DNA of 64,000 nucleotides, taken from assembly GCA_023055355.1 (NCBI GenBank), contig JALJCS010000004.1:17638001-17702000 (forward strand), read 5' to 3'. Below are positions 49,221 to 63,600 of this stretch, piece by piece. Every line of letters begins with the position of its first letter. The first letter of the stretch is position 1. The notes under the pieces were generated by a model. The model had not been told where the DNA came from. It saw only the letters and a list, made by a program, of their open reading frames with translations, and searched no databases. Source of the DNA: Agelaius tricolor. Lineage: Eukaryota > Chordata > Aves > Passeriformes > Icteridae. The position numbers and the translations under genes were made by a program.

Positions 49221-52159
49221 AGGCTTTAGGTACTTGCTACTACTTTTTCAGGTTTTTGCCCTTATTTTGACAAACTTTCAGGACTAGCAATTCCCATTTC
49301 CATGCAGGATCTCTAGTTTCTATAGACTAGCTTTAACAAAAATATCCCAGTTAAAAAAGAAAAAGATGTTGAGGATTTTATTCAGTGTTTAAAGAATGGG
49401 ATGCAATTTCCCAGATTTTCAGTTCAGTTATCTTTCTTAAATGAAAGAAATTAACCTTGGTTCAATTTGGTGTTATGTAATTGGTGTTATTTAATTTAAT
49501 TTACTCCAGAACTGCTTTGTTTCTGTATTGCACACTTCTCCTGTTGCAAAAAACCTGCTCCAAAAGCACCATGGTTATGTTTATCTAACTTACATTTAAC
49601 CAAACTTACATGACTCTAAATTAATGAATATTTGTGAAGTATTTCCAAATCTCTCTGGATACCAGACTCGGTAGAAGCATCACATATTGAAAGATTGACT
49701 TTTTAATGAAGTTACTCAAATGACTATTGAAATGAGGATGGGACTATGGAGGCAGAAACCCAATGAAATAATTTTTCTATAAGACCTATGCTTTTCCTGT
49801 TGCATGGAAATGCTGTGAAAATCCTGATAATGAATGTCTCTTTGCAAAAAAAACCCGTATGTGAACACAACAGTAATTGGACATCTGAGAAAGGTTGCCG
49901 CAAAGTGATTAAAAATTCAAGGTCAACACAAAGGAAAACAAATGCAAAGTTTAACCCAGGACTTCAGTGGTGAGTAGGAGTGTATCCATCTTAGTACAAA
50001 GTGCTGCTACTGTTTCCTCTGTGGCCTTTTCTTCTTGTTGTCATGACTGCATTAGCTGCCTTTTTATTGAAGTGTTTATATTCCAAATACAAACACTGAA
50101 GTTCTCATCTAGCATTCATTTCTGTGAGTCAGGACCAAACATTTATGCCTCTTATATTAACTCAACTTCAGTGAGTTCTGACTCAAGCCCAATGTGCTTA
50201 ATACATCTATATCTCTTCCTGATGTATACCTTTATGAGCACTGATAGTTATCTTATGCTCACTAAGAGTTTCCCTGAAAGCATAACTTCCTCTGTGAGTT
50301 GGAAATTACTAAGAGCAGAATGACTTTGCATCTGAGAAATTAAAATATATCCTTAATGCATCTAAGCAGGATCCTGGATAGGCAAAATGTGCTGTATGTG
50401 ATGGATGGATGGATTTTTAATCTGCCTTCTCTGTCTATTTTGTGGGCACCTTATCCAACAGGGATGCTGCTGAGCAAACTGGCTTTCATCCACCAAACCA
50501 CTTAAGCTCATGCTCATCTTGGGACATGTGAATCTTTCCACTGAGATTTCTGAATAACACGGGAGCATTGCTCTTTGCAACCACCAGTCCTGAAACCCTC
50601 AAGAGAAGAACACAGGACCAGTTCTGGAAAAACAATTAAAAGCAATATTCCATCTTGTTACTTCAATATTCAGTACTGAAGAACTTATCTCACTAGTTCC
50701 TGCTGAAGCCAGCAGGATTTTAGGGAGCTGTTCCAGGGCAGCCCAACACCCCAAAGAGTTAGGAATGGGGAGGAATTAGATGTTCATTACTGAGTGGAAG
50801 CTGCTGGTGTCAGTGTAAATGGTCCCAAATACACCCTGCCCTCAAAACCACGGTTTCCAGAAAGGACAATCATTGCTCCTTGAATCAGCTGCCCTGGGCT
50901 CTGCCTTGGAGAAAAAGCCCCATTAACAAGCATCACTGTCTGTAGTGTACCTCATTCCAAAACACTCATTCAAGCAAAACTGCCATGGGTCTGAAGGAAG
51001 CTTTCTCCACATGGAGTGGCAAGCTCAGAAGTAAGCTCTTCTGTAGCTGTAGCAAGGACTCTGCCATAAGGAGGGAAAGGATACTGTCATACTCCTCATG
51101 TTTCTGCTCAGTCCCATTCCCTCCATGCTTGGTTAACAAATGTGCATTTTGTTATGCTGAATTAATGATGTCCTGGCTTTGCCTGAGCAGCATTAAAAAG
51201 CTGCCATCTCCAATGCTCCTGTAACCACTCGTGGCAATGTTTGTTCCTAGAGCACCTGTGCTGACAAGGACCATTTATCAAAATTAGTTTGGGAAGCAGC
51301 TGCACTTAAGGATTTTCATGTAAGCAACAGTCTCCAGAGATTGGGCAACAAATGAGGCAGAAGAAAGAGTGGAAATCCAGGAAGATGATCAGAGCCCACC
51401 TTGACTTGCAATGATTTAGTCTTCAAGTGCTTGGCCATATTCTGGAAGGCTGTAGAACAAAAGCAATTCCGTTTTTCCCTGAAGCTCTGAAAAACTGGAA
51501 GAAATAAACTGGTGTGTCTTGGAAACAGCTTTTAAAATGCTGAGGAAAACTGCTATAAGTAAAAAGCTTGTACCTCTGGGGACTCTATTTGCAGGCGGGT
51601 CATAGTGTTCTGTAACATTACAGTAAGTCAGACAATGAGAATTTTTTACCAAATAGACAGTAACACTGTCTTATTAACAGGGATATTACTCAGCTGAAAA
51701 CTATTGTTTTAAAGGGGGTGGTTTAAATTTTACTGATCTGTGAGGAAAATATATTTTATGTCAATATAATCTAAAACTTGTTGATGCTAACCATCAGAAA
51801 GATTACTTGTGGTCCAGGCTCTCAAGGTCCTCCTGAGATTATTACTCACAGTTTTTCTTCCATTATGATCTCAGTCAATTTTATTGATGTTTCTCCTTGA
51901 TCCATGGGATCATTTTCTACTCTAGTCCGACCAGATCTTACCATTGGTAACCCTTTTGAGATTTTGAAACTCAATATTCTGTTGTCTTTTCCATTAAATT
52001 CATCTTACTAACTATGACAGCAAAAAAAGTGGGATCTCAGTTGATAAGCTTAGTTGTAGTCACAGCACAGAAGTAGGATGAATCATACCAATGCTTCTCT
52101 GATAATCTCTGAAAAATACTCAGTGCTGTTTCTTTTTTTTTTTAAGGGGGGTAAGGTAG

Positions 52160-52777
52160 GTGGGAACACCCCCATCTTGTGCTGGCCTGTGTGATGGGGT
52201 CAAGAACAAGGACGGGAGAGGTCCTGACATCTCTTTTGCTATGGTGCTGGGAATGGATTTGTTCTCAGGGTTGCAGCTTGACAGGAAGAGACAGGGAAAA
52301 TCTGGTATCCTGACAAAACTTCAGGAAAAAAATAACATCCTGGTTTTTTGTAACAGTGCCAAGATGGCCCCTGTGCTCTGGGACAATCAAGCCAAGCTGG
52401 ACATCTGGTGTGGGGATTCAACTGATGGAATGAGGATGACTACATCAGAGTTAGTCACCCCAGGCCTGCTGCAGAGTCCACAGGGAGAAATGGGTACTTC
52501 CAAGGGTACGATTTGCCTTATTCTAAAGTTATCCAAACCCATATTACATGAGTTATGCTCCAGATATCCCCAAGTTTCTCTGCTGAACCAGTTAGCTCAT
52601 TCTGTTTTCCTGACACCAAAAAGAAATGTGACATCTATTATAAATCTCTACTGTAACTATTCAAACTTACTTCTTGCCTTCCCCTATGGTCAGAAAAGAG
52701 CAGTAGGTCACCATATTCTCAACAACAAAGCTTTATGTCCCAGAAAATGTTATCATGTCCTTGTGTCTTCTACATGA
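52160..52777 (+). other. 205-codon open frame, probably not a gene
   Basis: This is the longest open frame of the right-hand half. Its translation has no signal peptide, membrane segment, repeat or motif that I recognise, and it matches no family I know. It is preceded by a T-run and a G-rich patch with no promoter-like feature. An AATAAA occurs just after its end (ATGAAATAAATGG, about 52774-52786). A frame this long is mildly unusual but can arise by chance in a window of this size read on six frames. I treat it as unproven. Confidence 0.15.
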
Positions 52778-53405
52778 AATAAATGGTTTTTTCTCCTCAA
52801 CATTTCCTTGCAGGACATCTTTCTTCATTTCTTATCACTTCCACTGTTTTGATTGGACTTTCTCCAGCTTGCCTTCAACATTTAATATATTCTATAATGA
52901 TTCATTAACTCAAGCTAAATAATATCTCCTGTTTTTCACATCATAGCCTCTAATTCAGTTATCTCCTTTTATTCTCATACTATAAATATTGCATCTTTAT
53001 CTATACTGAGTCCCATAATAGATTGAGATATACCTATATCTGGTCTTTCCTCTTGAATCCATATTCGTACTAAACTTTGAACATGAAGACATACTGAAAA
53101 ACTCAGTTATTCCTTCCAGTGCTTGGCAGAGTTGCAGTGCTGGCACTGCCAGCCCAGCAAAGAGGAGGAAAAGTAAGATTAGCAGCAGTGACTTTGACTC
53201 CAAATGCCTTCCAGGGAACTGGCTGCATTTGGGTTTGAATTTACATCTCAGCAGTAGACAGATTTACATCTCAACCATTAGATCTCTGTGAGAAACTTCT
53301 ACTGCCTGTGCATCTGTGATTTTTCTAGCTCTTAGTTAATGAATACACATAGATTTAATAGGAGTGGTAATGAAGACACAGGGATAGGATAATGAGAGGC
53401 AGGAA

Positions 53406-53435
53406 GCAGTTTCACGCAGTTTCACACAGTTTCCG
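53406..53435. repeat. 10-bp tandem repeat, about three copies
   Basis: GCAGTTTCAC occurs twice in tandem, followed by a third diverged copy (ACAGTTTCCG). Confidence 0.9.
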
Positions 53436-56400
53436 TGAATGAAAAATGTATATGGGTGTTCAGAGTACTCAGATGGAGGAGAAAACTACAGAGCTCAATA
53501 AACATAGATGCTGCTGGATTATCCCTCCTAAAAAAACCCTTCTGAGAACAAATGCTAGCTAGAAAATCCCTGAAAAAAATCCAGCCATGGATTTTTTCAA
53601 AACAATTTATTTAATGATATTTTTGTCTTCTGTTCCACATAGCCATGCTGTTGATTTAAATGAACCAAGGCTCTGAATATGCTTTAGATATGCAGACAGA
53701 CAAAAGGGTGACCCGTGCTGCACATTACTTTCCCACCTTTCTGTGTGCGGCTACAAAGGGGAGAAAAGCATTTATTAAATTCTGTAAAATTTTCCTGAAT
53801 TATGAGTAGTTCTTCACTTTATTTTAAAACGAGGCCCTATTTTTTTAATTGACTATGGGTAATTTTTGTTGGTGATCTAATTTTAGTGTTTGTTCTTAAG
53901 TGCTGTTCACCAGTCCAAATCCAGTCATGTTTTTAGCTGTCACTGCTCTGAATAAGTTCACTCTGTGGACTAGTGCAGCATATGGCACCAAAATTCAATG
54001 CAAGAAAAAAGTTAGCTCTTAATTTTTGTGTCTATGGCCCTTAAAGAATACATGTGCTGTGAGAAACATTAACCAGCAAGAACTTGTATGGGCAAGGCTG
54101 AAACATCAAAAGCGGCAGTCAGATGGTGCCCAGACCTTTCTGGACTTGTCTCAGCTCCCGCTATTTAATGTAAATGAGGTAATTTCATGTATGCAGATAG
54201 TGGTGGGATCCTACTTCACATCTTAGTCTTCCTTCAGGGAGTCAAAAGCAGCCAAATATTCTGAGGAATGCAGTTCCCTGAAGGCAACCACTAACTGTCA
54301 TGGTGCAGCACTTACCGAGCAGTCGCTCACATGTGCAGGCCTGGGCTAAGTAATAGTTTCTGTCTTTGTAAGGAGCAGAGCACAGACAGCAAAAGGCAAT
54401 GAGGAGAAGTGTGATACCTGAGAAACAAGCTCTCTCCTGCTCACTGGGGAAAGAGAAAGGACATCTACAAAGAGAGGACTCCAAACCAAAAAAATATGTA
54501 AAATTGAACCAAGTTAACTGAAATCCCTGCAGCAACAAAGCCGTATTCCCTTTTCCATTCCCCAGCAACAGCAGCAAATAAACAAATATAGCTGGAAGCA
54601 GAGACACACAGAACAGATGCTTTGCTCTTGATTTCTCCTTGCAAATGTGGTACTCAAAGGACAGTGCCCAGTCTTTAAATCTGTGTTCTCACTGATCCTT
54701 TTTACATCACTTTTTCCATTCAGTCTGTTTCTTATTCATTGCTCTCAAGACCCAAGGCATGTCTTTTCTTCCCAAGTAAGTGATTCATATTCTCTTTTCT
54801 TTCCTAAAAGTCCTTGCTTTACATCTTCCTGGTGTTGACAACTTGTACTGCAATCTCTTCACACAGCTGATACTTCATAGGGAGTCAGGTTTCCCTATGA
54901 TACCCAAGCAGACATTTCAGGGTGTCAGATGGAACCAATATAGTTAAAGAATAACAGAAAAGTTTGAGGATTATTTATATTTTTATGGCCTTTAGCCATG
55001 TCTCCATATGTTTCAACATCTGTTGTTTAGCAGACATTAAATGCTGCTTGAGCAGTGAGATAAGTTCATGGGTTATATTTGTACTTTAACCAAAGGGCGA
55101 TGTGCTTTTATATGTATTTTAGAATTCATGGGTGCACTTAGTCAATAGCAAATCATGTTGGACCATCTGCTATTTAAAAGCTCTACAACTTCTTACGGTG
55201 AGGTTTTTATCAGTCTTATCATGTTATTTAGAAAAAAAATTCATCTGCCTAAAGAGACAGCTTCTTCAGTAAAGATTCCTGAAGCTTTCCTTAAGTGCTG
55301 GTTTAAAGCAAGGGACATATGGTTACCATCATAACAACAATCAATGATTGCTGACTAGTAGGACAGTCGAGAGATGAGCTACTAAAATTTACTAAAAGAG
55401 CCCAGCTTCCTAAGGCTTTTTTCCACCTGGTAAAGGTGAAACTATTCAATCATTTCCAGGCTATTGAATTTGTATATCTAACACAAATGTGTCTCACAAA
55501 TGAATCACAAGATCTCAGATCCAGGCACCTATTGTGAAGTACACTATGTAAGCATAATTTCAGAACAAAAATTTACAATGATTTATAGATACACAACATC
55601 ATGTTGATAAATGGCCAAATGAGCACTGAATTTAACCAACCTTAATAACAGCTGCTGTTGATAGCTGATAGTCATCCTTAAATAGTATAACTTACTATGA
55701 TGACAATCACCAAATCTTCAGAAAAATATTCATCTCCGTGAGGTTTGTAAAACTTACACAACAGAATTAATTCTGACATGATTTTAACATCCCTTTTTAA
55801 AAGTCTGTCTTTGCAATTTTTAAAATATCTGTGTTTCTGTATCTTTTCTCTGATTTCTCTTTAGAACTGGAAATATTCCTCCTGTGAAAAAGGTGAAATA
55901 AACTTCTTTTTCACCTTAAAGAAGCGTGACTTCTCTAAGAGAAACTCCAGAAAAGATAGGGAAAGGATTTTTTTTTCTTTTTCAGAGTACCATTTTCCAC
56001 ATTTTATGTATACTTGCATACCTCTTGGAGAGTGCACTGAAGGTATGCTTCAATTGCAGGAGTAGTGTCTAAAAAGAATATTTGCCACTTCTTCTTCTTG
56101 AAGTTCTTATGCTTTTTAAACCTGTAAACCTTTAGAAAAAGATAGCTCTTGTTCCCTGTTTGTTCTGTATGCATCTGTGCAAGAAGCAGGAATAAAGCCA
56201 ATGGTTAGACCTGATTACATACATGTAGGTCCACAATCTGAGTAGCTTGTGCTGCTCTGGGCAGCTGGGATTCCTTCTGTACTTGTCCATGCATAACCAT
56301 TAATCACAGCCTAACTTTAAAAGACATCTGATTGCATCAACCAAAATAAAATGCTCTTTCCAGAAGCCTAGCTGACTGCATTTTTTTCTTTGCTTTTATA

Positions 56401-59268
56401 TAATATGCAAAAATATATATATAATTGAAAATTCAAACACAGTGTTTAATATAACTTTGGAAAATTAACAGCTTTTATTTACAGCAACCACCCCCTACAC
56501 TTTTTTTTTTGCCTGAAAAATTAGAGATTTACAGATTTTCAAATCATTACAGAAGCTGGAAACTGTGTGTGAGGTATTCGGTAAAAATAGTTCTGTATTT
56601 TCCCAAGATGGAGAGAAAACTCCAGGAAATCAAACAGCAAGCATAAGCAGAAAAGCTGTGCAGCCTGCAAAGAGAGAGATTTTGGGATGAAAACCTGACA
56701 CAATGGGTTCTGAAGCACTGCAAACTTATTGCCACAGCTTCTGTAGATTCATTAGAAAACTGATGGTGTGTATGTGTGAGGAGAACTGCAAGACCATGGC
56801 TACTGAGCCCGCTGAGGGGGTGGGGAATGGCCTATCCAGAGCACTTGAGCAACAGTCTAGTTTTCCTTACAGTGGAGCTGATTTCCCTTCTTCCTGTAGG
56901 GGCTTCTGATGATGGGAGGTGTTTGGTGCAGTGTTTCCCTGTCCAATGAAGCTGGCAGCTTCACGAGGGTGACTCCTAACTGAGGTGGTTTACACTGACT
57001 GCTGGCTACAGGAGAGCAGCCTCAGCGCTACCAAAACTTCCCTGCTGCTCACCAGACTTCCTTCACAGAGCCAGGGGGACCAGAGACAGCCACGGCAGCC
57101 AGAGTATCTCTGCATTGCAAGGCACCATTCACAAATACTGAGGTGCACTGTCAGGAGAGGTTTTTCCCCCCACAGCCCGTTGGCCAAAGAAGTGACTCCA
57201 GAGCCTTCTGGCATATTTGTGGGTATAGGGAGGACTTTTATCTTTCTGAATAACTGCCTATGCCTCATGTTCACAGCACACCTTGAGGTTTTGTAGAAAA
57301 TCATACTTGTATCACAAGCCCTGCACATCACCTATTAATTAGAATGGCTAGAAGGATTTTCACATTTTTCTGAAATTTAAGGAAATGCAATAAATAATAA
57401 TTTGCAACATAATTTTGTGTTTTCAAAAACAGTAAAGATGGATGAATGGGCAACTACAAAATAATTTTTGAACTCAACAGGAGTTGGGATGGCAATCTGC
57501 CCTATCATAGGACTTACCTCCCTATTTTTTCCAGTTGAATTTTTTCTAAATAAATCACATTGCTATGCCTCAAACGTTTTGATGCAAGATGGCATCCCTC
57601 CTAGCTAAGCAGTTTTTTAAAGCAAGGCCAGCTGTTGCTTTTGGGGTTTTTGGCTTTGTGGCATTCATTGAGGACAGAATCAAACTCTTTAGGATATCTT
57701 TGCAAGATTTAAAGCTGAAGCTAATGAGTAACTCTCTGATGTCAAGCAGTGTTTGAAAGGCACTGTAAAATGTCAGAAGGGATATTTGACATCCAGTGAT
57801 TAGCAGATTGCATTTTGAATAGTAGATTCTGTAATGCTAGCTGTTAAGAAGATATATAAGATTCAAGAATACAAATGTAGTATAAAATTCAAGAACTGTT
57901 CCTAATTATTTATCAGATTCCCTATATAAATATACATTTGTGCTACATTATATAAACATAAATATAAATTTTGTCTGATTGTAGAATTCCAAAAAATTGA
58001 CCTTATTCTTGAAAGATTTTTGCAATCATTGGAAACGTATTTTTAAGTGTTTAGAACAAAGCTAGCCTAGTTATTAATTGGGAGTATTGAAATCTGACAA
58101 CTGGCCTTGGTCTTCTGTAACATGTGTGTACCTTCTTCAAAACATTTGAACAGATAACTTCCAGGTAATCAGCATAAATACAAGATTCTGAAAAAGGAAA
58201 ACCATGGGCTTGGGTTCCTGTCTTCTATTTTGTTAAATCCTGTTATATTGTTTTAAACAAGCTCATTATAAGATATAATTGTATTTTAGGTGAGATATAA
58301 TTATCTAACATTTAGAGATAAAGAGTCTCAGTGTCCGACTTTCCAATAAAAAGATCTCCTTTTTTCAGTCATCAGTTGTCAGCTCTCAAAAGGACTGAAA
58401 TCACCTTGTCTAAATATTTTGGAAATTATTAATACCCTACAATTTAAGGTTCAGTTTTACTTTTACAGCTCTGATCATTCAGTATCTCACCATTGTGAGT
58501 CTGTTAATCAAAAATCAACATTTAACTCATTTTTGTACTTTGCTTTACTAATTCTTTTGGAGGAATGAGCTTAAAGTGAAATGAGAATTTTGTTTTATGC
58601 CAAATTGTCCTTACAGGTACCAGAACATGAAGGCATTCTGAAGTGGTTTAGATAATGAAAGGAAGGAAGGGGCTTGGCAGGGAAGGGCTATGTGAAAAGG
58701 TTTTCAGTGTAAAGGTCCAGGAAAAGGAATGAGCACTAAGAACTTGATATGGTGGCTTAAGGAAGACTTAGAGAAAGCATCTGGAAGTCTGGAGAATGTG
58801 AGAGGACAGTTGGGTTAAGGACCAGGAAGAGTTGGGGTAAGGACCAGCCAATTCACAGATGTTTCAGACATATTTCAGCTAAGTTGAGGTGAAGAAAACT
58901 CCACACTTTGATAACAGCCTCTACAATGACACTGCCTGGTAAGAGCGTCTCAGGACAATAGTTCTTGCTAGTACTGCAGGGGTATTTCAGCACAAAAATA
59001 CACATCCAGTGCAAACCACCAGGCCCTACCTGATGCTGGTTGGTATTGTGCTTGTAGGTTATGAAGGCTGCTCACTTCTCATTACCTTGCTTCTCCAGAG
59101 ACTGTGTGCATCCAAGGCCATTAAAACCAAATAAAGGCCTTAATCTTCTATGAGAAATGCATCACCACTGAAGCAAAGATCAACATAACAAAAGCACAAT
59201 GTTTGAAGTCTTGCAGATCCATTGAGGCAGTATTTATTTTTTAGTCAGATGTCACTGTAAGTACAAGT

Positions 59269-59290
59269 TATATATACATATGTATATATA
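59269..59290. repeat. 22-bp perfect palindrome
   Basis: An 11-base half ending in CAT is followed by its exact reverse complement, centred on CATATG between 59279 and 59280. The arms are alternating TA. It is a potential cruciform but could be a chance product of an AT dinucleotide run. Confidence 0.95.
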
Positions 59291-60613
59291 GTGTGAGAAA
59301 TAACAATTTTCCCAGAAGGCAACACACTGGAGAGCTCACCATTATGATGAAGAGAATTGCCTAAGAGGCAGAGGACTTTTTGTCCTCTAATAACCACACA
59401 GATTATTTCTGTGTTGGTGAGAACTGGGACATACAGTTTCTTGTATGGCTTGAGCTGAAAATTATTTTGTCAAGATTTAGGTATCAGCTGATATGTATGA
59501 CTTACAGTTTAGGAATGCATGCTTTACTAACACCTTATGAAAGACTGGAAGAAATGGCAATATTTAGAACATTGATATTGAAATATGTAGAACTTTCAGA
59601 AGGAAACTAAACAAATACACTTCACTGTCACCATAATTAAGTGAGAAAGAATACTTTCCTGTTTTGAATAACTTCTTCCCATGAATGCAGGACGTGCTGA
59701 AGCGCAAACTCTTTGGTAACAGAGTTCAGCAAATGCTAGAACCTGTTTTTAATTGTTTCCCTGGTAAGAAATGGCATCTATGCTGCTTTGATTGATTTGT
59801 GTTTACCAACAATCTCAGGGTATTTAAATATAAAATATTAATCACCTGGTTTTCTGACTTGGCTTGCAAATTTTGACAATTTACAGCAGTTTACATATTC
59901 CTTCCAGATGCTGCATTTCTATCAGCCAATACAGGGCCAGAGTTTGAGACAGTAAAAAGACTCATCTTGATTTCCACAGGCTTTGAATGATTCTCTTTGA
60001 GACCATAGATCTATGTTAGGAGCAGACAGAGACCACCAGCCATAGAAATGTATCATTTATCACTGAAAACCTCCCACCAAGAAACTTTATGATTCTCTTA
60101 GTCAAGCTAAGAGTAGGGTTTTATTGTTTTGTATTCTTCATGCCAAATAAATTTAAAAACTTCAGTAATTCAGTTTGGTGTTTCTCTGCTAATAAGACTG
60201 GCATGCATGACCTGGGACTTACAACACCCCTCCATATTGATAGTTCTGCCCCCACTCCATCAAGAAGAATTTTTACATAGATGAAAACAAATCCTGAGGG
60301 TTTTCAGTTACCAGACATTATGTTGAAAATATCTACTTCTGCCAAACAGTATAAGGGTACCAGTAAACAAAACTTGCATTATTTTGGGGGGAAAACTATA
60401 AGAGAAATGAGGCAGGAATATTTGTAGCGTTTTTGTAGAATGTATAATTTGATCTGTGCAGTGTGATGGGAGAACTTTCAACATGGTTTTCTCACTCCAA
60501 GCACACATCTTCTGGCTCTTCTCAGTTCTGCTGTAAATTAAATATAAGGGATCCCATCTTCTATGTACTAGACTGTCCTTGTATATTTTCCTCATTAACA
60601 CCCATGCTTTTCA

Positions 60614-60633
60614 CTTTCTTTCTTTCTTTCTTT
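60614..60633. repeat. (CTTT)5 microsatellite
   Basis: Five perfect CTTT units lie in tandem in intergenic DNA. Confidence 0.97.
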
Positions 60634-63600
60634 GAATTGGTTGGTCCACTTTTATAATTAACTAGTGAGTATTAATCACAAGTGATTCCCAAGTACTCTC
60701 TTTTTCCTTAATTCATAGCCCTTGATATCATTCCTGCATTCGGCGTCGCTATCTGACATGATGTACAAATATCGGATTGTATTTTGCATGGCTTGGATAA
60801 AACTGATATTTTCCTGAGGTTTTGCTTCCTCCCGTGGCTTCTGAGATTTGATATTAAGGTAATATTCATACTGCTGGACATGTGGGTCATTTTATTTCCC
60901 TGATCACTCATATCTAAACTGTTATTGTCCATATTTATTTTTAAAGGTCTGATCTTGCCTTTTAGACAGTAGACCCGTAAGTCTCAACCAGAGCACTATC
61001 ATTCCATATTCTTTCATCTCTTACTTCTAATTTGTTTCCTCTGTAAGTGCAACAACAAAATTCTCCTTACAGCAAACAGTATGGGTATTTTTTTCTGCCT
61101 ACGCCTTCATTTATATCAGATCCTGGAATGTAATGTTGCTCCAAGAGGCAAAGAGGACTTAGGTGTTGAAATCCTGTATTTTGCCCTTCTTAAAATAGGA
61201 AAAGAGAGAAAGGGCAGGGACAATAGCAGTGCGAAGAGCTTACAAAACATACCTTAGAACTCATCATTAATGGCTCACAGGGCAAATCACTGTTCTTGAC
61301 TGTATTCTTGGGGGAACAGAGCTGCAGTTCCACCTCCTACCTGCTTCCCTCTTTGCAATTTGCTCATATACTCAGGGGGTCTTACATTCACTTGTGCCCA
61401 CTGGTTTTGTGCTACCACTGGTGTGCGTGGCAAGACCTACAAAGCTCATTTGTAGAAGTTTAAAAAACACCTGTGAAAGGAACAGTTCAAAGAAGAGACA
61501 GAAGGATTTAATTAAAATTGTGTCTGACTAATCAGCCTGTGTTTGAACAGACCCATACTCTTCACAGAGACTGGCAGTTTTCTGGATTTACAGCCTTTCA
61601 GAGGAATGTTCCATGAAACAGTGCTGGAAGAGTTTGTGGTTTGCTGCTTGCACCTCCCTGTCCCCAGAGAGCCGAAGAGATTTCACAAGCATAATGGTAA
61701 TATAGGGGGGCATGTGTCATTACACTGTCAGCAGTCCTGTCTGGAAACTAACCAGAGACAGGCAATAGGAAACAGCCAGGCTGTGTGAAGAGAATACTGT
61801 GCTGATCACATATTACATTACTCTGAAATTGAAAAATTGCTTCTTCTGAAAGTATAACTTGTGAAAGGTTTGATTGCCACATACAATACCTTAATGGGAG
61901 TGCATCTGTTTTCAGGCTGCTGGAGAATACAAAATATACCATTCATTGTTTCATGGATTTCAACACCCTGACATTAATAAACTAAATTAATTTCTCCAAG
62001 AGATGAGTGTGGCCTTCAAGAGAACCTCTAGACATTATCCTAATTCGTTTACCAAAGCGCTTACTGCTAAAGTGAAAGCTGCCTTGTACATAAACAAAAC
62101 AACTCAACTCCAATGTGTATCTTTTGAGAGAAAAACCTTAAAAAACTTCTGGTATTTTGACTTTAATAAAACTTCTCTGTGTTTGAACATGTGAAACCCA
62201 TATTGAATCTAATCTTATAATTAAGAAAAAAGTGAAACTAATGCAATTATTGTTTAGACTTTTCTTTTGGTATTAAATCTTGCCTGTAATCCTCTTTCAA
62301 AACTATCTGATTTGAATTTGTCTCTTACTATGTTTGTATTATAACAGTAAACAAGGTAGAAGACAATAGTCTGATTTATTTTTAATTAGATTCATCAAAC
62401 TGATTTAAGTAGAACATACTCAATCATAGGTGTACACAAGGGAAAGGAATGAAGTAACATAGGTTGGCTCCATGCGTACCACAGAACATTAAGCACCAGT
62501 TTGCTGAGTTTAAGAACACATGTGAGAACAGTGTTAAAAGCACTAAAAAGTACTTATGAGGTACTGTATCTCCATAAATAGATAGTGAGCAGCCTCCATC
62601 ATCTGGAAACTGAGGATGTGCTGCCTCTCTGTAACAGATTCAATAGCTGAGGTATAATGAGTAGGTTCTAGTGCGGTCAGCGAAGTGATGTCTTTTGGTG
62701 AACTGCCACTGTGAACCTTGAAAATGTGTATTGCAGCATTAGGATCTCCACAGTGAATCACAGGTTAACGACACTGCCATAAACAAGCTTCAGAGCACAG
62801 ATACTTGTAATACTCCTTGGTGGGTTTATATAAGGCTTACTTCTTCTTAGGGGCTTTGAGGAATCCAATAAATCTTTACTAAATTTCAGGAAAAACTGGT
62901 TTATTTTGAAGTTTTATAACTGATGTTACTGAAGGTAACACAAAATATTTACAAAGGCTATGATTTGTCATCAGAAGGGAAAGTTATTAACAGCTGAAGC
63001 ATCCATAGCATGTCTATAAATACAGATATGTATATTTTTATTTACTTCCCTCTGTCAAGCCCCATCAAAATAGTGGGTGGCCAAAGTTTCCCTTCATATC
63101 ATTTTTCTGCCTTTTCTGCCTTACTAATATGTGACAGTGTGAAGGTGATCAGAGAGTCTCTGTTAGCCCTTTCATTTTTCACTTTTAGAAACTTTTATAA
63201 CAAAAAATAAAGCAAAGACATTCAGATTTTCCAAAGTAGCCTTTCATTTTGGATACCTCAGTGCCTACATCATAGGTATCTGTGATACTTTGAGAATCTT
63301 CACCATCAAATTACAGCTCTTTCTGGAATGCCTGGCAGCAATACTTGAAGTCTCACCTACTGCCCTGTGACAAAGCTTTGATTACCTATTTTCCTTTTGC
63401 TGTTTTGCTGTAGGGAATACAGAACATGCAACACATTCTCCTGAGTTTTAATTTTGTTTGCTCAAAGTTGTACAGCATTTCATCAAAGTACAACATTTAA
63501 AGTACTTGCTGAAAGGTCAGATAAAACCCCAGCATTTTATATTTAAGCAAATCCCACATTTATCTCATATTTAAATGTAAAGTAAAATATGGTAAAAGAC

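Noticed and set aside
54242..54607. 121-codon minus-strand frame with a hydrophobic start
   Set aside because: The start looks signal-like, but no family or promoter is recognised and it is isolated in a gene-poor region. Most likely chance.
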